From a bacterium (lineage in GTDB: Bacteria > Planctomycetota > Planctomycetia > Pirellulales > Pirellulaceae), in contig WGNR01000001.1 in assembly GCA_016124445.1 (NCBI GenBank), forward strand, positions 496,001 through 560,000: a stretch of 64,000 nucleotides of DNA, read 5' to 3'. Positions 48,016 through 56,961 of the stretch are shown piece after piece. Position 1 is the stretch's first letter. The number at the start of each line of letters is the position of its first letter. Below the pieces are notes generated by a model. The model saw only the letters and a program-made list of their open reading frames with translations. It searched no databases and was not told where the DNA came from. A program made the position numbers and the translations under genes.

Positions 48016-49580
48016 TGAACGAATCGCCTGATCCGATTCATGAGTTGATCGAACGCTATTTCCTCAATCCATCCTCGTTGAGCGATGCCGAGCAGGTAAC
48101 CCTTAGCGACGTACTGCGCAGCAACCCTGATGCCAGAAAGCATTTTCGGCTGGCGGCCCATGTCGATGCTGAACTCCGCTACGAGGCCAGTGGCGAAGCT
48201 CAGCCAACGCCACCACCCACTTCGCCATCAGGCAGCGCTGACACATGGCCTAAGTGGATCGTCGCCATCGCAGCGACTTTGCTTATAGGTCTGGCACTTG
48301 GCTACGTAGCCTGGCCGTTGACGACAACTCGATCGAAGCCGGTTCCAGTGGCTCGGGACGGTAAAGCCATTCCTGCTCAGCCGAAGCCCGTGAAGCCAAC
48401 CAATCGCCCGATCGCGCTGCTCGATGTCGGGCACAATCAGCGTTTCGACGAATCGCTCGCTCCCCAAGCTGGTAAGTTCTTCCCTGGCAAGTTTCGCCTG
48501 ATCGGTGGCGAGATCACCTTGGCATTTGAAAATGGTGTCTCGGTTTCCGTGGAAAGCCCCGCCACGTTTTCGATCATCGACTCCTTTCATATGGAACTGG
48601 AAAAAGGTCGAGCACGGGCCATCGTTCCGGAAACGGGGCATGGCTTTATCATCGAAACTCCGAAGCTGCTGGTAGAAGACCTGGGCACCGAATTCGGCGT
48701 TTACGTCGACGAGGATCAGAACCAGGAACTCCACGTCTTTGCTGGCGAAGTTCGCCTGAAAGATCGCGACCAGCCAGCAGAGTTGTTGACCGAGAACTCG
48801 GCGATTGCCTGGAATGCCCAGGATCAGCGACGCAGCATTGCCGCCGACGATCATGCGTTCGCCACCAGCATGTCGATCGGCTTCAAACGCTGGCTGGATC
48901 ATAGCCTGAAATTGCGAAACGATCCGGCTACACTCTTTTACTTCGACTTTGAAACCAATTCGCGCCAAAGCCGAGAAGTGATCAATCGAGCCCCTAGTCA
49001 GATCGTTCCGGATGGTTCGCTCCATGGCGGAATCTGGGCAACGGGACGCTGGCCGGAAAAGGGAGCGATGCTGTTTGAGAACCATGGAGACCGCATAGAT
49101 CTGGATATTCCGGGCGAATACGACCACCTAACAATCATGGCCTGGGTTCAAGCCAATCGATACGACAACGCCCTGCAAACCGTTTTCAATTCCATCGACT
49201 ATGCACCCGGCCAGCACCACTGGAACCTTACCCGCAACGGCGAGTTGCGGATGGGAATCAAAGACCAGGTCAACTACACGTCTCTCGAAAAACTGCCCCG
49301 GAACCGCTGGACCCATGTGGCCGCCCAGCTCGACTCGATCAAGAAAGAATCGATCTACTACATCAATGGCAAAGAAGTGAAACGCTGCCCCTGGAACGAG
49401 TCGGTTCCGCTTAACTACGGCCCTGCCACGATTGGGGCATACGGCTCGATGAACCGCGCCGGGCAATTGACTTACAGCCGAGAGCTGCGCGGGCGAATCG
49501 ATGAAATCGCCTTGTTTGGCCGCATCTTAAGTGCCCAAGAGATCCAAGAGGCATACGAAGCTGGCAGCAGCTTCCAGTAA
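48015..49580 (+). CDS. Membrane anti-sigma-like protein with FecR and LamG domains
   Basis: 521 residues. A cytoplasmic N-terminus (1-79) contains YFLNPSSLSDAEQVTLSDVLRSNPDARKHFRL, which looks like a short anti-sigma region. One membrane helix lies at 80-101. The periplasmic part begins with a FecR-like domain (about 140-275, LIGGEITLAFENGVSVSVESPATFSI, LLVEDLGTEFGVYV, VFAGEVRL). A LamG-like jelly-roll follows (about 320-515, MAWVQANRYDN, RWTHVAAQLDS, GRIDEIALFGRILSAQEI). The layout fits a sensor that binds a sugar or glycan outside and controls the sigma factor inside. That role is inferred from family and position. Confidence 0.87.
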   Translation: MNESPDPIHELIERYFLNPSSLSDAEQVTLSDVLRSNPDARKHFRLAAHVDAELRYEASGEAQPTPPPTSPSGSADTWPKWIVAIAATLLIGLALGYVAWPLTTTRSKPVPVARDGKAIPAQPKPVKPTNRPIALLDVGHNQRFDESLAPQAGKFFPGKFRLIGGEITLAFENGVSVSVESPATFSIIDSFHMELEKGRARAIVPETGHGFIIETPKLLVEDLGTEFGVYVDEDQNQELHVFAGEVRLKDRDQPAELLTENSAIAWNAQDQRRSIAADDHAFATSMSIGFKRWLDHSLKLRNDPATLFYFDFETNSRQSREVINRAPSQIVPDGSLHGGIWATGRWPEKGAMLFENHGDRIDLDIPGEYDHLTIMAWVQANRYDNALQTVFNSIDYAPGQHHWNLTRNGELRMGIKDQVNYTSLEKLPRNRWTHVAAQLDSIKKESIYYINGKEVKRCPWNESVPLNYGPATIGAYGSMNRAGQLTYSRELRGRIDEIALFGRILSAQEIQEAYEAGSSFQ

Positions 49581-49728
49581 ACCCACCGATTCTCTTGATC
49601 GACACCGGCGGACGAAATTGCTGGGATTTCGCCAATGGATGGGTTACCATCAACATGGTGAGCACCGCTTTTCCAATAACCCCTTTCGCTTCCTGTTTCC
49701 CGCCCTACCTTCAACCCTTCAGGACACC

Positions 49729-52700
49729 ATGCGCAACACGATTCTGCCGCTCGTACTATGTCTTGGACTCGCTTGGACCGGCCTGATTAATGCTCAGGAA
49801 TTTAAGCTAGAGAAAAACGATCATATCTCCATCATCGGTAACACCACCGCCGATCGATTGCAGCACCACGGCTGGCTGGAAACCTACATCCATGCCCTGC
49901 ACCCGGAATTGAATCTGACTTTCCGCAATCTCGCTTTTCCAGGCGACGAACTGAAACTTCGTCCGCGCGAAGACAACTTCGGCAGTCCCGACGAGTGGCT
50001 GGCAAAGAACCAGACCGACGTCGTCTTTGCATTCTTTGGCTACAACGAAGCCCTCAAAGGGCCGGAAGCTCTGGAAAGCTTCAAGCTTGACCTGGCTGAC
50101 GTGATCGACGGAATGCTGGCCCAGAAATACAACGGCGAGTCAGCCCCCAAAATCGTGATGTTTTCGCCAATCGCCCACGAAAACCTATACAACCGCAATC
50201 TCCCCGACGGCACGAAAAACAACGTCAACCTGAAGCTTTACACCGAAGCGATGCGGGACGTCTGCCAGGCGAAGAAAGTGGTTTTCGTTGATCTGTTCAC
50301 ACCGTCGCAGCAACTTTACACCGATGCCAAAACGCCGCTCACGATGAACGGCATCCACTTGCTGGATCATGGCAACAAGGAGATCGCCGGAGTTATCATT
50401 CCCAAGCTCTTCGGCAAACCAGCCCCGGCCAGTGATTCGGCCCAGTTCGCCAAGCTGCGTGAAGTGGTACTCGACAAGAACTATTACTGGTTCAGTCGCT
50501 ATCGTACCGTTGACGGCTACAACGTCTACGGAGGGCGCTCGAAGCTGGCTTGGTTCGGCCAGTCCAACGCCGACGTCATGAAACGCGAGATGGAAATCTT
50601 CGACGTGCTGACCGCCAACCGCGACAAACGTGTCTGGGCTGTGGCCAACGGCGGTGACCTGGAATTAAAGGACAACGACCTGCCTGAGGAACTGCTCGTC
50701 AAATCGAATCGAACCGGGGATCTTGCCGATGGAGGTTTCTCGTATCGCACGGCCGAAGACGGTTTGAAAAAGCTCTCGCTTTACGAAGGGCTGGAAGCGA
50801 ATGTCTTTGCTTCGGAAGAAATGTTTCCGGAGTTGATCAACCCGGTCCAAATGGCTGTCAGCCCCGCAGGGGATCTCTATGCTTCGGTCTGGCCCAGTTA
50901 TCCTCACTGGAACCCGACCCAGCCGCGTACCGACAGAATTGTCTGCCTGCCCGACGACAACGGCGACGGCGTAGCCGATCGATGTGTGGTCTTTGCCGAC
51001 CAGCTGAATAGCGTAACCAGCTTTGAATTCTGGGGCGGTGGAATGATTGTTGCCGCGCTGCCAGAGCTTTGGTTCCTGAAGGATACCGATGGAGACCTGA
51101 AAGCCGACGTCAAGATTCGCATCTTGCAAGGTCTTTCCAGCGCCGACACTCACCACTCGGCCAATGCCATGAACTTGGGACCGGACGGTTGGATTTACTG
51201 GTCACGGGGTGTGTTCAACGTTGCCACGATGGAAACGCCGACGAGAACCTATCGCTCGACGCAAACGGGCGTCCACCGCTTCAATCCGCGAACGTTTGAA
51301 ATGGAGTTTCACTTTCCGATTGGCCCCAACCCGCACGGCGATGTCTTCGATCAGTGGGGCTATCAATTCGCCAACGACGGAACGACTGGGACCGGTTCGT
51401 ATGTGAACATCGGTAAAGGAATCGGCAACAAGCAGTGGTTCAAGAAGCGAGTCCGCCCGGTTCCTGCCACGGGCCTTCTCGCCAGCAGCCATTTCCCCGA
51501 AGAGATCCGAGGCAACTTCCTGATCTGCAATTGCATCGGTTTCCTGGGCGTGCTGAATCACGAGATTGAGTACGACGGGGCCGATATTCACGCCAACGAA
51601 GTCAACCCGATCCTGGTTTCGGCCGATCCCAACTTCCGCCCCAGCGACGTTGAAATTGGTGCCGATGGCGCTCTGTATGTTGCCGACTGGGCCAATGCGT
51701 TGATCGGGCACATGCAGCACAACATGCGTGACCCCAATCGTGACCATCAACATGGCCGTATCTTCCGAATTACTGCCAAAGGTCGGCCGCTGGTCAAGCC
51801 GGTTCGCCTGAAGGACAAGCCGCTGCCGGAAGTTCTCAGTGCGTTCTACGCCAAAGAGAACAGTACCCGCTATCGCGCTCGCATCGAACTGAGCGGTCGC
51901 AAGTCGGAAGAGGTTCAATCGGCGATCGAAACGTTCGTCGCGACAAAAGACATCAGCAATCCCGACGACGCCCAGGCCATGCTCGAATGTTTGTGGGTCC
52001 TGGAAGAACATCGACTACCCAACTTGGACCTGGTAAAGAAGGTCTTTCGAGCCGCAGAGCCACGCGTGCGGGCCGCTTCGGTCCGAACGCTGGGGCACTG
52101 GGCTGATTCGGTCAACGGCTGGGAAAGTACTTTGAAAGCGGCGGCCAACGATCCCTCGCCGCTGGTTCGAGCGGAAGCGATCAAGTCGGCCGTCGAGTTC
52201 TCCGGTCCCAGTTCCGCCGAAGTGGTTTTCGAGGCCGCCTCGCAGCCGATGGATGAGGAACTGAACTACCTGTTGAAGTACGCTCAAAGCCAGATCAATA
52301 TCGATCAGCTAATTGCCGATGCAATCCAATCAGGCCGCAAGCTTTCGCCTGCCGCGGTTAGTTACGCGCTGGAGAAGGCCAGTTCCGATCTGCTGCTCAA
52401 GATGGATCGTACCGACGCAGTCTACCAGGCGATTCTCAGCCGCGGAGACATTCCGCTCAAGAGCCGTCAGGAAGCTCTCGCAGTGCTGGCCCCTAAGAGC
52501 AATCGCTCACAATTGGATGAACTGGTTGCCTGGATCTCGACCGCCGAAAAGGAGAAGCTGCCCAGTCTTTCTGACCTGGCCAAGATGCTTCCAGCGACGA
52601 GCCCCGCTGAACTTTCCAAGTCGCATGCCCAGCTGAGCAAGTTGGCCTCGACCACCTCGGTGCCGGCAGTTCGTCAGGCCGTTTATACCAGTTGGATTCA

Positions 52701-54648
52701 AAGCGGCGGAGCAGAAGCTGCCTGGCAGCAGGCCATGCAGTCCCCTGCCCTGATGACCGACTTCCTGCGGAGTGCCCAGAAGGTCAAAGCATCCGCGGCG
52801 GCTGCTCCGTTGTACGGCAATATTCGGACGCTCATGTTCGAACTGCCAGAAAGCCTGAAGCCGACCAGCAATGCGGTGAGCCAATCTACCGAAGCAGTGG
52901 CCTTCGATTACTATCAACCAAATCCGCCTGGCAAGGATGTTGCGATCGAAACACTCAATGCGATCAAGCCAACCTTCTCTGGCCGGATGAGCAACTTCAA
53001 CAAGTACGTCCCTAAAGGTAAGCAGGACGCGTTCGCCACCAAGCAAACAACGGCGATCGTGATTCCGGCGGATGGCAAGTACACGTTTTATCTCGCCTCG
53101 GATGATGGATCGCGACTTTACATAGACGGTTCGCTGGTGATCAATAACGATGGCCTGCATGGTATGTCGGAAAAGAGTGCCAGCGTTGCGTTAAATATGG
53201 GTCCGCACGAAATGGTCGTGACCTACTTCGATAACGGCGGTGGCGACGGCCTGCGAGTGATGTGGGAAGGCCCAGGCATCAAGCGGCAGGAGATTCCCGC
53301 TTCAGCCCTTCGCCCTGCGGGTCAAGTTGACTTGCGTCTGGCAGCAATCCAAACGATCTCTGGCTGGCCGGGACATACGGCCGAGAAGATCACCGACTTC
53401 GTCAAGTTAACCGAGTCCGAAGACCTGCTCGAACCAGGGCTCCGGGCACTCGCCAGTTTGCCGCCATCAGTCATTGCCAAAGAGTTGAAGCCAGCGACAA
53501 ATGTTCGCCTGCTGGAGGCCTTGCTCTCGATGGCCGACGAAGCGACTCCGGTCGAACGTCAATCGCCGGCGTTCAGCCAGCTGTTGAATTTGGGGGATGC
53601 GATGGTTTCTGCCAGGATGACCCCAGGCCAGAATCGGCACCTGGTCGACCTGCGAAACAGCATTCCGGTCAAGGCTGATCCCAACGTGATGGCACTGGGC
53701 AAAGAGATCTTCCTGCGGGAAAGCCACTGTGCAACTTGCCATCAACCGCACGGCCAAGGCCTGCCGAATCTCTATCCACCGATCGACGGCAGTTTGTGGG
53801 CCATCGGCAACGAGGATCGCTTGATCGCGTTGGCGCTGGATGGAATGCACGGCAAGGTCGAAGTCAAAGGCAAAGTTTACAGTTCGCCGCCACTGCCGCC
53901 GATGACCGGTTTCCGGCAGCTACTCAATGACGAAGAAATGGCCGCCGTGCTGACCTACGTGCGTAACTCTTGGTCGAATCGCGCCAAGCCGATTGATGCC
54001 GCCCAGGTCGCCAAGATCCGCGACATCGACCGCGGCGACGCAACGTTTTGGCACGTCAACGACCTGATGGCAAAGTACCCACTGGAAGATGGCCGCAAGC
54101 CGATCGAGTCGACCGGAGGGGATGGCTGGATTCCGAAGTTCGTCAAAGAGTGGAAAGTGGACGACCTCGATCCGAATAAGGTCGCGGCTACCAAGCGAAA
54201 CTTTGCCGTTGGCCAGACCTACTTCAATCGATTGGGTTGTGCCCAGTGCCATAAGATCGGCGAGTCAGGCGGCAACTTCGGTCCGAACCTGGCCGAGCTA
54301 ACCAAGGAAAAGAAAACGGCCAAGTACATCTTGGAATCGATTGCGGACCCTGCCAAGGTAATCGACCAGAAGTACCGCATGCAGACTATCCTGACGGTTG
54401 ACGGCAAGGTGCTCTCCGGCCTGGTGGTCAAAGACCTGCCGAATGAGTTACACCTGATCACCGATCCGCAAAAGGCCTCGATGCCGACCATCATCAAGAA
54501 AGACGACATCGAAGAACAATCGGCCACCGCCACGACGATCATGCCAGGCGGCATGCTTAACTGGTTGACCGAGGATGAAATCTACGACCTGGCCGCCTAC
54601 GTTCTGGCTGCGGGGGACGAGAACAACAAACTTTTCCAAGACAAGTAA
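49729..54648 (+). CDS. Giant secreted SGNH/beta-propeller/HEAT/PA14 protein with two cytochrome c domains
   Basis: 1639 residues from the ATG at 49729, chosen because AGGA lies about 5 bases before it and a signal peptide (1-22, ending NAQ) starts there. Domains in order: SGNH-like (about 25-235, ISIIGNTTADRLQHHGWLE, FFGYNEALKG, TMNGIHLLDHG); PVC-type dehydrogenase propeller (about 347-687, LPDDNGDGVADRCVVFADQ, FLKDTDGDLKADVK); HEAT-like helices (about 690-1010); PA14 (about 1055-1190, YTFYLASDDGSRLYIDG); a cytochrome c with CATCH at 1334-1338; and a second with CAQCH at 1504-1508. It is a paralogue in layout of the 1621-residue protein but has PA14 instead of the ThuA and cupredoxin domains. 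Confidence 0.87.
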   Translation: MRNTILPLVLCLGLAWTGLINAQEFKLEKNDHISIIGNTTADRLQHHGWLETYIHALHPELNLTFRNLAFPGDELKLRPREDNFGSPDEWLAKNQTDVVFAFFGYNEALKGPEALESFKLDLADVIDGMLAQKYNGESAPKIVMFSPIAHENLYNRNLPDGTKNNVNLKLYTEAMRDVCQAKKVVFVDLFTPSQQLYTDAKTPLTMNGIHLLDHGNKEIAGVIIPKLFGKPAPASDSAQFAKLREVVLDKNYYWFSRYRTVDGYNVYGGRSKLAWFGQSNADVMKREMEIFDVLTANRDKRVWAVANGGDLELKDNDLPEELLVKSNRTGDLADGGFSYRTAEDGLKKLSLYEGLEANVFASEEMFPELINPVQMAVSPAGDLYASVWPSYPHWNPTQPRTDRIVCLPDDNGDGVADRCVVFADQLNSVTSFEFWGGGMIVAALPELWFLKDTDGDLKADVKIRILQGLSSADTHHSANAMNLGPDGWIYWSRGVFNVATMETPTRTYRSTQTGVHRFNPRTFEMEFHFPIGPNPHGDVFDQWGYQFANDGTTGTGSYVNIGKGIGNKQWFKKRVRPVPATGLLASSHFPEEIRGNFLICNCIGFLGVLNHEIEYDGADIHANEVNPILVSADPNFRPSDVEIGADGALYVADWANALIGHMQHNMRDPNRDHQHGRIFRITAKGRPLVKPVRLKDKPLPEVLSAFYAKENSTRYRARIELSGRKSEEVQSAIETFVATKDISNPDDAQAMLECLWVLEEHRLPNLDLVKKVFRAAEPRVRAASVRTLGHWADSVNGWESTLKAAANDPSPLVRAEAIKSAVEFSGPSSAEVVFEAASQPMDEELNYLLKYAQSQINIDQLIADAIQSGRKLSPAAVSYALEKASSDLLLKMDRTDAVYQAILSRGDIPLKSRQEALAVLAPKSNRSQLDELVAWISTAEKEKLPSLSDLAKMLPATSPAELSKSHAQLSKLASTTSVPAVRQAVYTSWIQSGGAEAAWQQAMQSPALMTDFLRSAQKVKASAAAAPLYGNIRTLMFELPESLKPTSNAVSQSTEAVAFDYYQPNPPGKDVAIETLNAIKPTFSGRMSNFNKYVPKGKQDAFATKQTTAIVIPADGKYTFYLASDDGSRLYIDGSLVINNDGLHGMSEKSASVALNMGPHEMVVTYFDNGGGDGLRVMWEGPGIKRQEIPASALRPAGQVDLRLAAIQTISGWPGHTAEKITDFVKLTESEDLLEPGLRALASLPPSVIAKELKPATNVRLLEALLSMADEATPVERQSPAFSQLLNLGDAMVSARMTPGQNRHLVDLRNSIPVKADPNVMALGKEIFLRESHCATCHQPHGQGLPNLYPPIDGSLWAIGNEDRLIALALDGMHGKVEVKGKVYSSPPLPPMTGFRQLLNDEEMAAVLTYVRNSWSNRAKPIDAAQVAKIRDIDRGDATFWHVNDLMAKYPLEDGRKPIESTGGDGWIPKFVKEWKVDDLDPNKVAATKRNFAVGQTYFNRLGCAQCHKIGESGGNFGPNLAELTKEKKTAKYILESIADPAKVIDQKYRMQTILTVDGKVLSGLVVKDLPNELHLITDPQKASMPTIIKKDDIEEQSATATTIMPGGMLNWLTEDEIYDLAAYVLAAGDENNKLFQDK

Positions 54649-54682
54649 ACGGCGTTTCGATCTTGGAAACTTTTTAGATCAG

Positions 54683-54720
54683 AGGTCCCTGCGGAACAAT
54701 CGTTCTGGCAGGGACCTTTT
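54683..54720 (+). terminator. Rho-independent terminator
   Basis: AGGTCCCTGC at 54683-54692 pairs with GCAGGGACCT at 54708-54717, with a smaller GAAC/GTTC pairing inside the loop, followed by TTTT. It ends the transcript of the giant gene at 49729-54648 and lies just before the convergent NAD-kinase-like gene. Confidence 0.85.
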
Positions 54721-54725
54721 CGTTT

Positions 54726-55757
54726 CTAACCAATGACCAGATGGGCTCGCTGCTGCGAGACAGTAAACGTCCCAATATTGCCGCTATTGAATTCGATGTA
54801 GTCGTTTTCGATTCCATCCGAGAAGATCACCCCATCGGTCGGCATTTGCGAACCAATTACCATTTCCTCTTCCCCGCCTAGCACACCTATTACCTGGCTG
54901 GCCCCCGAGTGACGACTGACAAATGGTTCGCGCACAGCCCAGATCAGTCGGCGTTCGTCGCGGGCAAGTGAAAGAGGCGACACTCGATTGCCGGTCACAA
55001 ACTGGCTGACGCCAGAGGCCATATTGAAAACCGACGAGATCCAGCCGGTGGAACCTGATCCGGTTGAAATCAATACACCGCTGGAAGATTGCGATTCGCT
55101 GGCGCTATCCACGTTCAATGTATACCGCGCTGAAACATGGCTGCGGCAACCGATGAAGAAGTCGTTGAACGCCAGCATCCGTTGTCCGGAAATGGTATTC
55201 ACTTCGGCCAAGGTAACCTGCTGGATGCGGTGTCTCTTCTTGAACAGTCTTTGAACCGCTGCTCGAGCTTCGTTAACTTGAAACGGAAGCAGTACGCCAT
55301 CGTAGACCGCAGGGTCGGGGTTCACGCCAATCACCGGCAAGTCGCCAACATATTTGGCGGTATTCGCCACCAAGCCATCTTGCCCCAACACGACTACCGC
55401 CAGGCACCTATCGAAATCGAAATTCGCCAGAAACGAACGATCCACTCTTTGGACCGGGTAGCCTAAGCCACTCAACTGCTTATTTAGTCTCCACAACGCT
55501 TCGGAATATTGATCATCTTCGCGCCGGTACGCGCCCGCATCCGCAAGCTGCTGGGCATCTGCCGCCATGGCATCCAAGTCGTCGTCCGTGACGGCGATTC
55601 CTCGTCTTGTCCGCAACTTTCGTCGCCGCTCGACTTCGTGATCGACGGCCGCCTCCATCAGGAAATCTGCCTGACGGGCAGTTCCCCATCGTTGTTTGAG
55701 CCCCTGCAAACGGGTCTCACGCGTGACCAGGGCAATCGATTTCAGGTTAAGTCCCAT
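54726..55757 (-). CDS. NAD-kinase-fold protein with altered GGDGT motif
   Basis: 343 residues. An N-terminal extension of about 110 residues precedes an NAD-kinase-like core. The usual GGDGT appears as G125-Q-D-G-L129, so the catalytic Asp is kept but two neighbours are changed. LNDFFIG-like sequence (FNDFFIGCRSHVSARY, N198 D199) corresponds to the NE/ND motif and STGSGSTGW (231-239) to the TPTGSTAY motif. The C-terminal lobe is beta-rich. The ATG has AAGGAA upstream and begins 11 bases after the SPFH gene, so the two are one operon. The reaction may be NAD or diacylglycerol-type phosphorylation, or none. It is not assigned. Confidence 0.72.
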   Translation of the reverse strand: MGLNLKSIALVTRETRLQGLKQRWGTARQADFLMEAAVDHEVERRRKLRTRRGIAVTDDDLDAMAADAQQLADAGAYRREDDQYSEALWRLNKQLSGLGYPVQRVDRSFLANFDFDRCLAVVVLGQDGLVANTAKYVGDLPVIGVNPDPAVYDGVLLPFQVNEARAAVQRLFKKRHRIQQVTLAEVNTISGQRMLAFNDFFIGCRSHVSARYTLNVDSASESQSSSGVLISTGSGSTGWISSVFNMASGVSQFVTGNRVSPLSLARDERRLIWAVREPFVSRHSGASQVIGVLGGEEEMVIGSQMPTDGVIFSDGIENDYIEFNSGNIGTFTVSQQRAHLVIG

Positions 55758-55768
55758 CGACCAGTTCC

Positions 55769-56773
55769 TTATCGATTGCGACGACTACGGACCTGCTTCT
55801 CGCCGGTGCCTGTTCCGTCCTGTTCCGACAGTAATGTCGAAAGCAGATCAGGCGAGATGTTCAGATTGCCAACTTTTTCGGCGTTATCGGCCAGGTCGCG
55901 GAAGGCGAGCGCGATCATTTGATTCGCATTCAAACCGCCTGGGGCCGCGGCCAGCAATGTTCGCCAGTCGACTTCTTTGAGCGGATCGAGCATCGCCTTC
56001 AGGGCATCGGCCTTGGCTTGCGACTCTTTCCGCTCGTTGTCAATCTTGCGGTCGACCAGGTTGGTCCGTTCCTGTTCGATCGCGATATCGGCCGCCAGTT
56101 TGGTTTCGCGAACTTGGCGTTGCTTCTGCTGGACTGCGATCTCGGTATTCAGTTCGTTTTCCTTGATCTGACGTTCCAGTTCGACCGCTGTATTGCGACG
56201 AGCATAGATCGCTTCGTCCGCCTCCAGCAGCAGTTTTTCGCGAGCTTCGGCCTGCAGTGCCTTGGCCATTTCCGGTGTCGCTTTGATCGAAAGGACCGAC
56301 AGGTTCATCACCTCAACTCCCAGCATGGCAACCGCTGGCGATTCAGCCAATTGTGAAAAGACCTGGGCGACCAGTTCGTCGCTGCTGACCAATAGCTGCC
56401 GCAAGGTCTTTTTGAGCGTAAACGCCCGGGCCAACGTTTGCGTTGTATGCACAAGTCGATCGTTTAGTTTCGCCGGGTCTTCCGATCGATAGCGTCCCCA
56501 GGGATCGGTGCTGTAATCGAGTATCTTCGCAAGCTTGCCAGGCTGGGTCACGCGGAAAGTCAATTCGCCTTGAATCGTCGAATCTTGAAAGTCGGCCGTC
56601 ACTTCGTTGAAGACAAACGGCACATCGATACTCGCCAGCGGAATCTGAACCAGCGTAGCGTTCGGAGAGAAGTAGAAAAACGAAAGACCAGCCCCTTCGC
56701 ATACCGGCTGACCGCCCCGGAATAGCATTACGTGAGTCGAAGGGGGCGCCTTGACGTAGCTGATCCCTAACAT
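55769..56773 (-). CDS. SPFH/Band 7 domain protein without membrane anchor
   Basis: 334 residues. An SPFH domain (about 1-190) has FRGGQPVCEGAGLSFFYF, DSTIQGELTFRVTQPGKLAKIL and GVEVMNLSVLSIKATPEMAKALQAEAREKLL, the last being the classic end of the fold. A long coiled coil (about 190-265, ELERQIKENELNTEIAVQQKQ and on) follows, then a C-terminal helical part. There is no transmembrane helix or signal peptide, unlike most stomatin and flotillin proteins, so it is probably soluble or peripherally bound. It would form oligomeric rings or scaffolds. The partner encoded 11 bases downstream is the NAD-kinase-fold protein. Confidence 0.85.
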   Translation of the reverse strand: MLGISYVKAPPSTHVMLFRGGQPVCEGAGLSFFYFSPNATLVQIPLASIDVPFVFNEVTADFQDSTIQGELTFRVTQPGKLAKILDYSTDPWGRYRSEDPAKLNDRLVHTTQTLARAFTLKKTLRQLLVSSDELVAQVFSQLAESPAVAMLGVEVMNLSVLSIKATPEMAKALQAEAREKLLLEADEAIYARRNTAVELERQIKENELNTEIAVQQKQRQVRETKLAADIAIEQERTNLVDRKIDNERKESQAKADALKAMLDPLKEVDWRTLLAAAPGGLNANQMIALAFRDLADNAEKVGNLNISPDLLSTLLSEQDGTGTGEKQVRSRRNR

Positions 56774-56898
56774 GGCATGGTTCCTTCAAAGATGAGAGAT
56801 CGCGGCCAGAATGTTGGCCGGCCACCTTAGTGTATTACTTACACCTTTCTGGGTCAATGATTTTGCAATCGATTTTTTCCGGGGGACTTCGAAATAGA

Positions 56899-56930
56899 AA
56901 AACGCCGAAGAATGCCTCCTTCAGCGTTTT
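56899..56930 (-). terminator. Terminator of the Gfo/Idh/MocA gene
   Basis: AAAACGC-C-GAAG at 56899-56910 pairs with CTTC-A-GCGTTTT at 56919-56930 with one mismatch and an 8-base loop. On the minus strand the stem is followed by a T run. It lies 31 bases past the stop of the gene at 56962-58413. Confidence 0.75.
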
Positions 56931-56961
56931 CTTAATACGTCAGATTCTAGTGATCGCAGCG

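Noticed and set aside
49531..49728. Upstream extension of the 1639-residue protein overlapping the FecR/LamG gene
   Set aside because: The added 66 residues are basic and unlike any family, and they hide the signal peptide. The ATG at 49729 has a ribosome-binding site.
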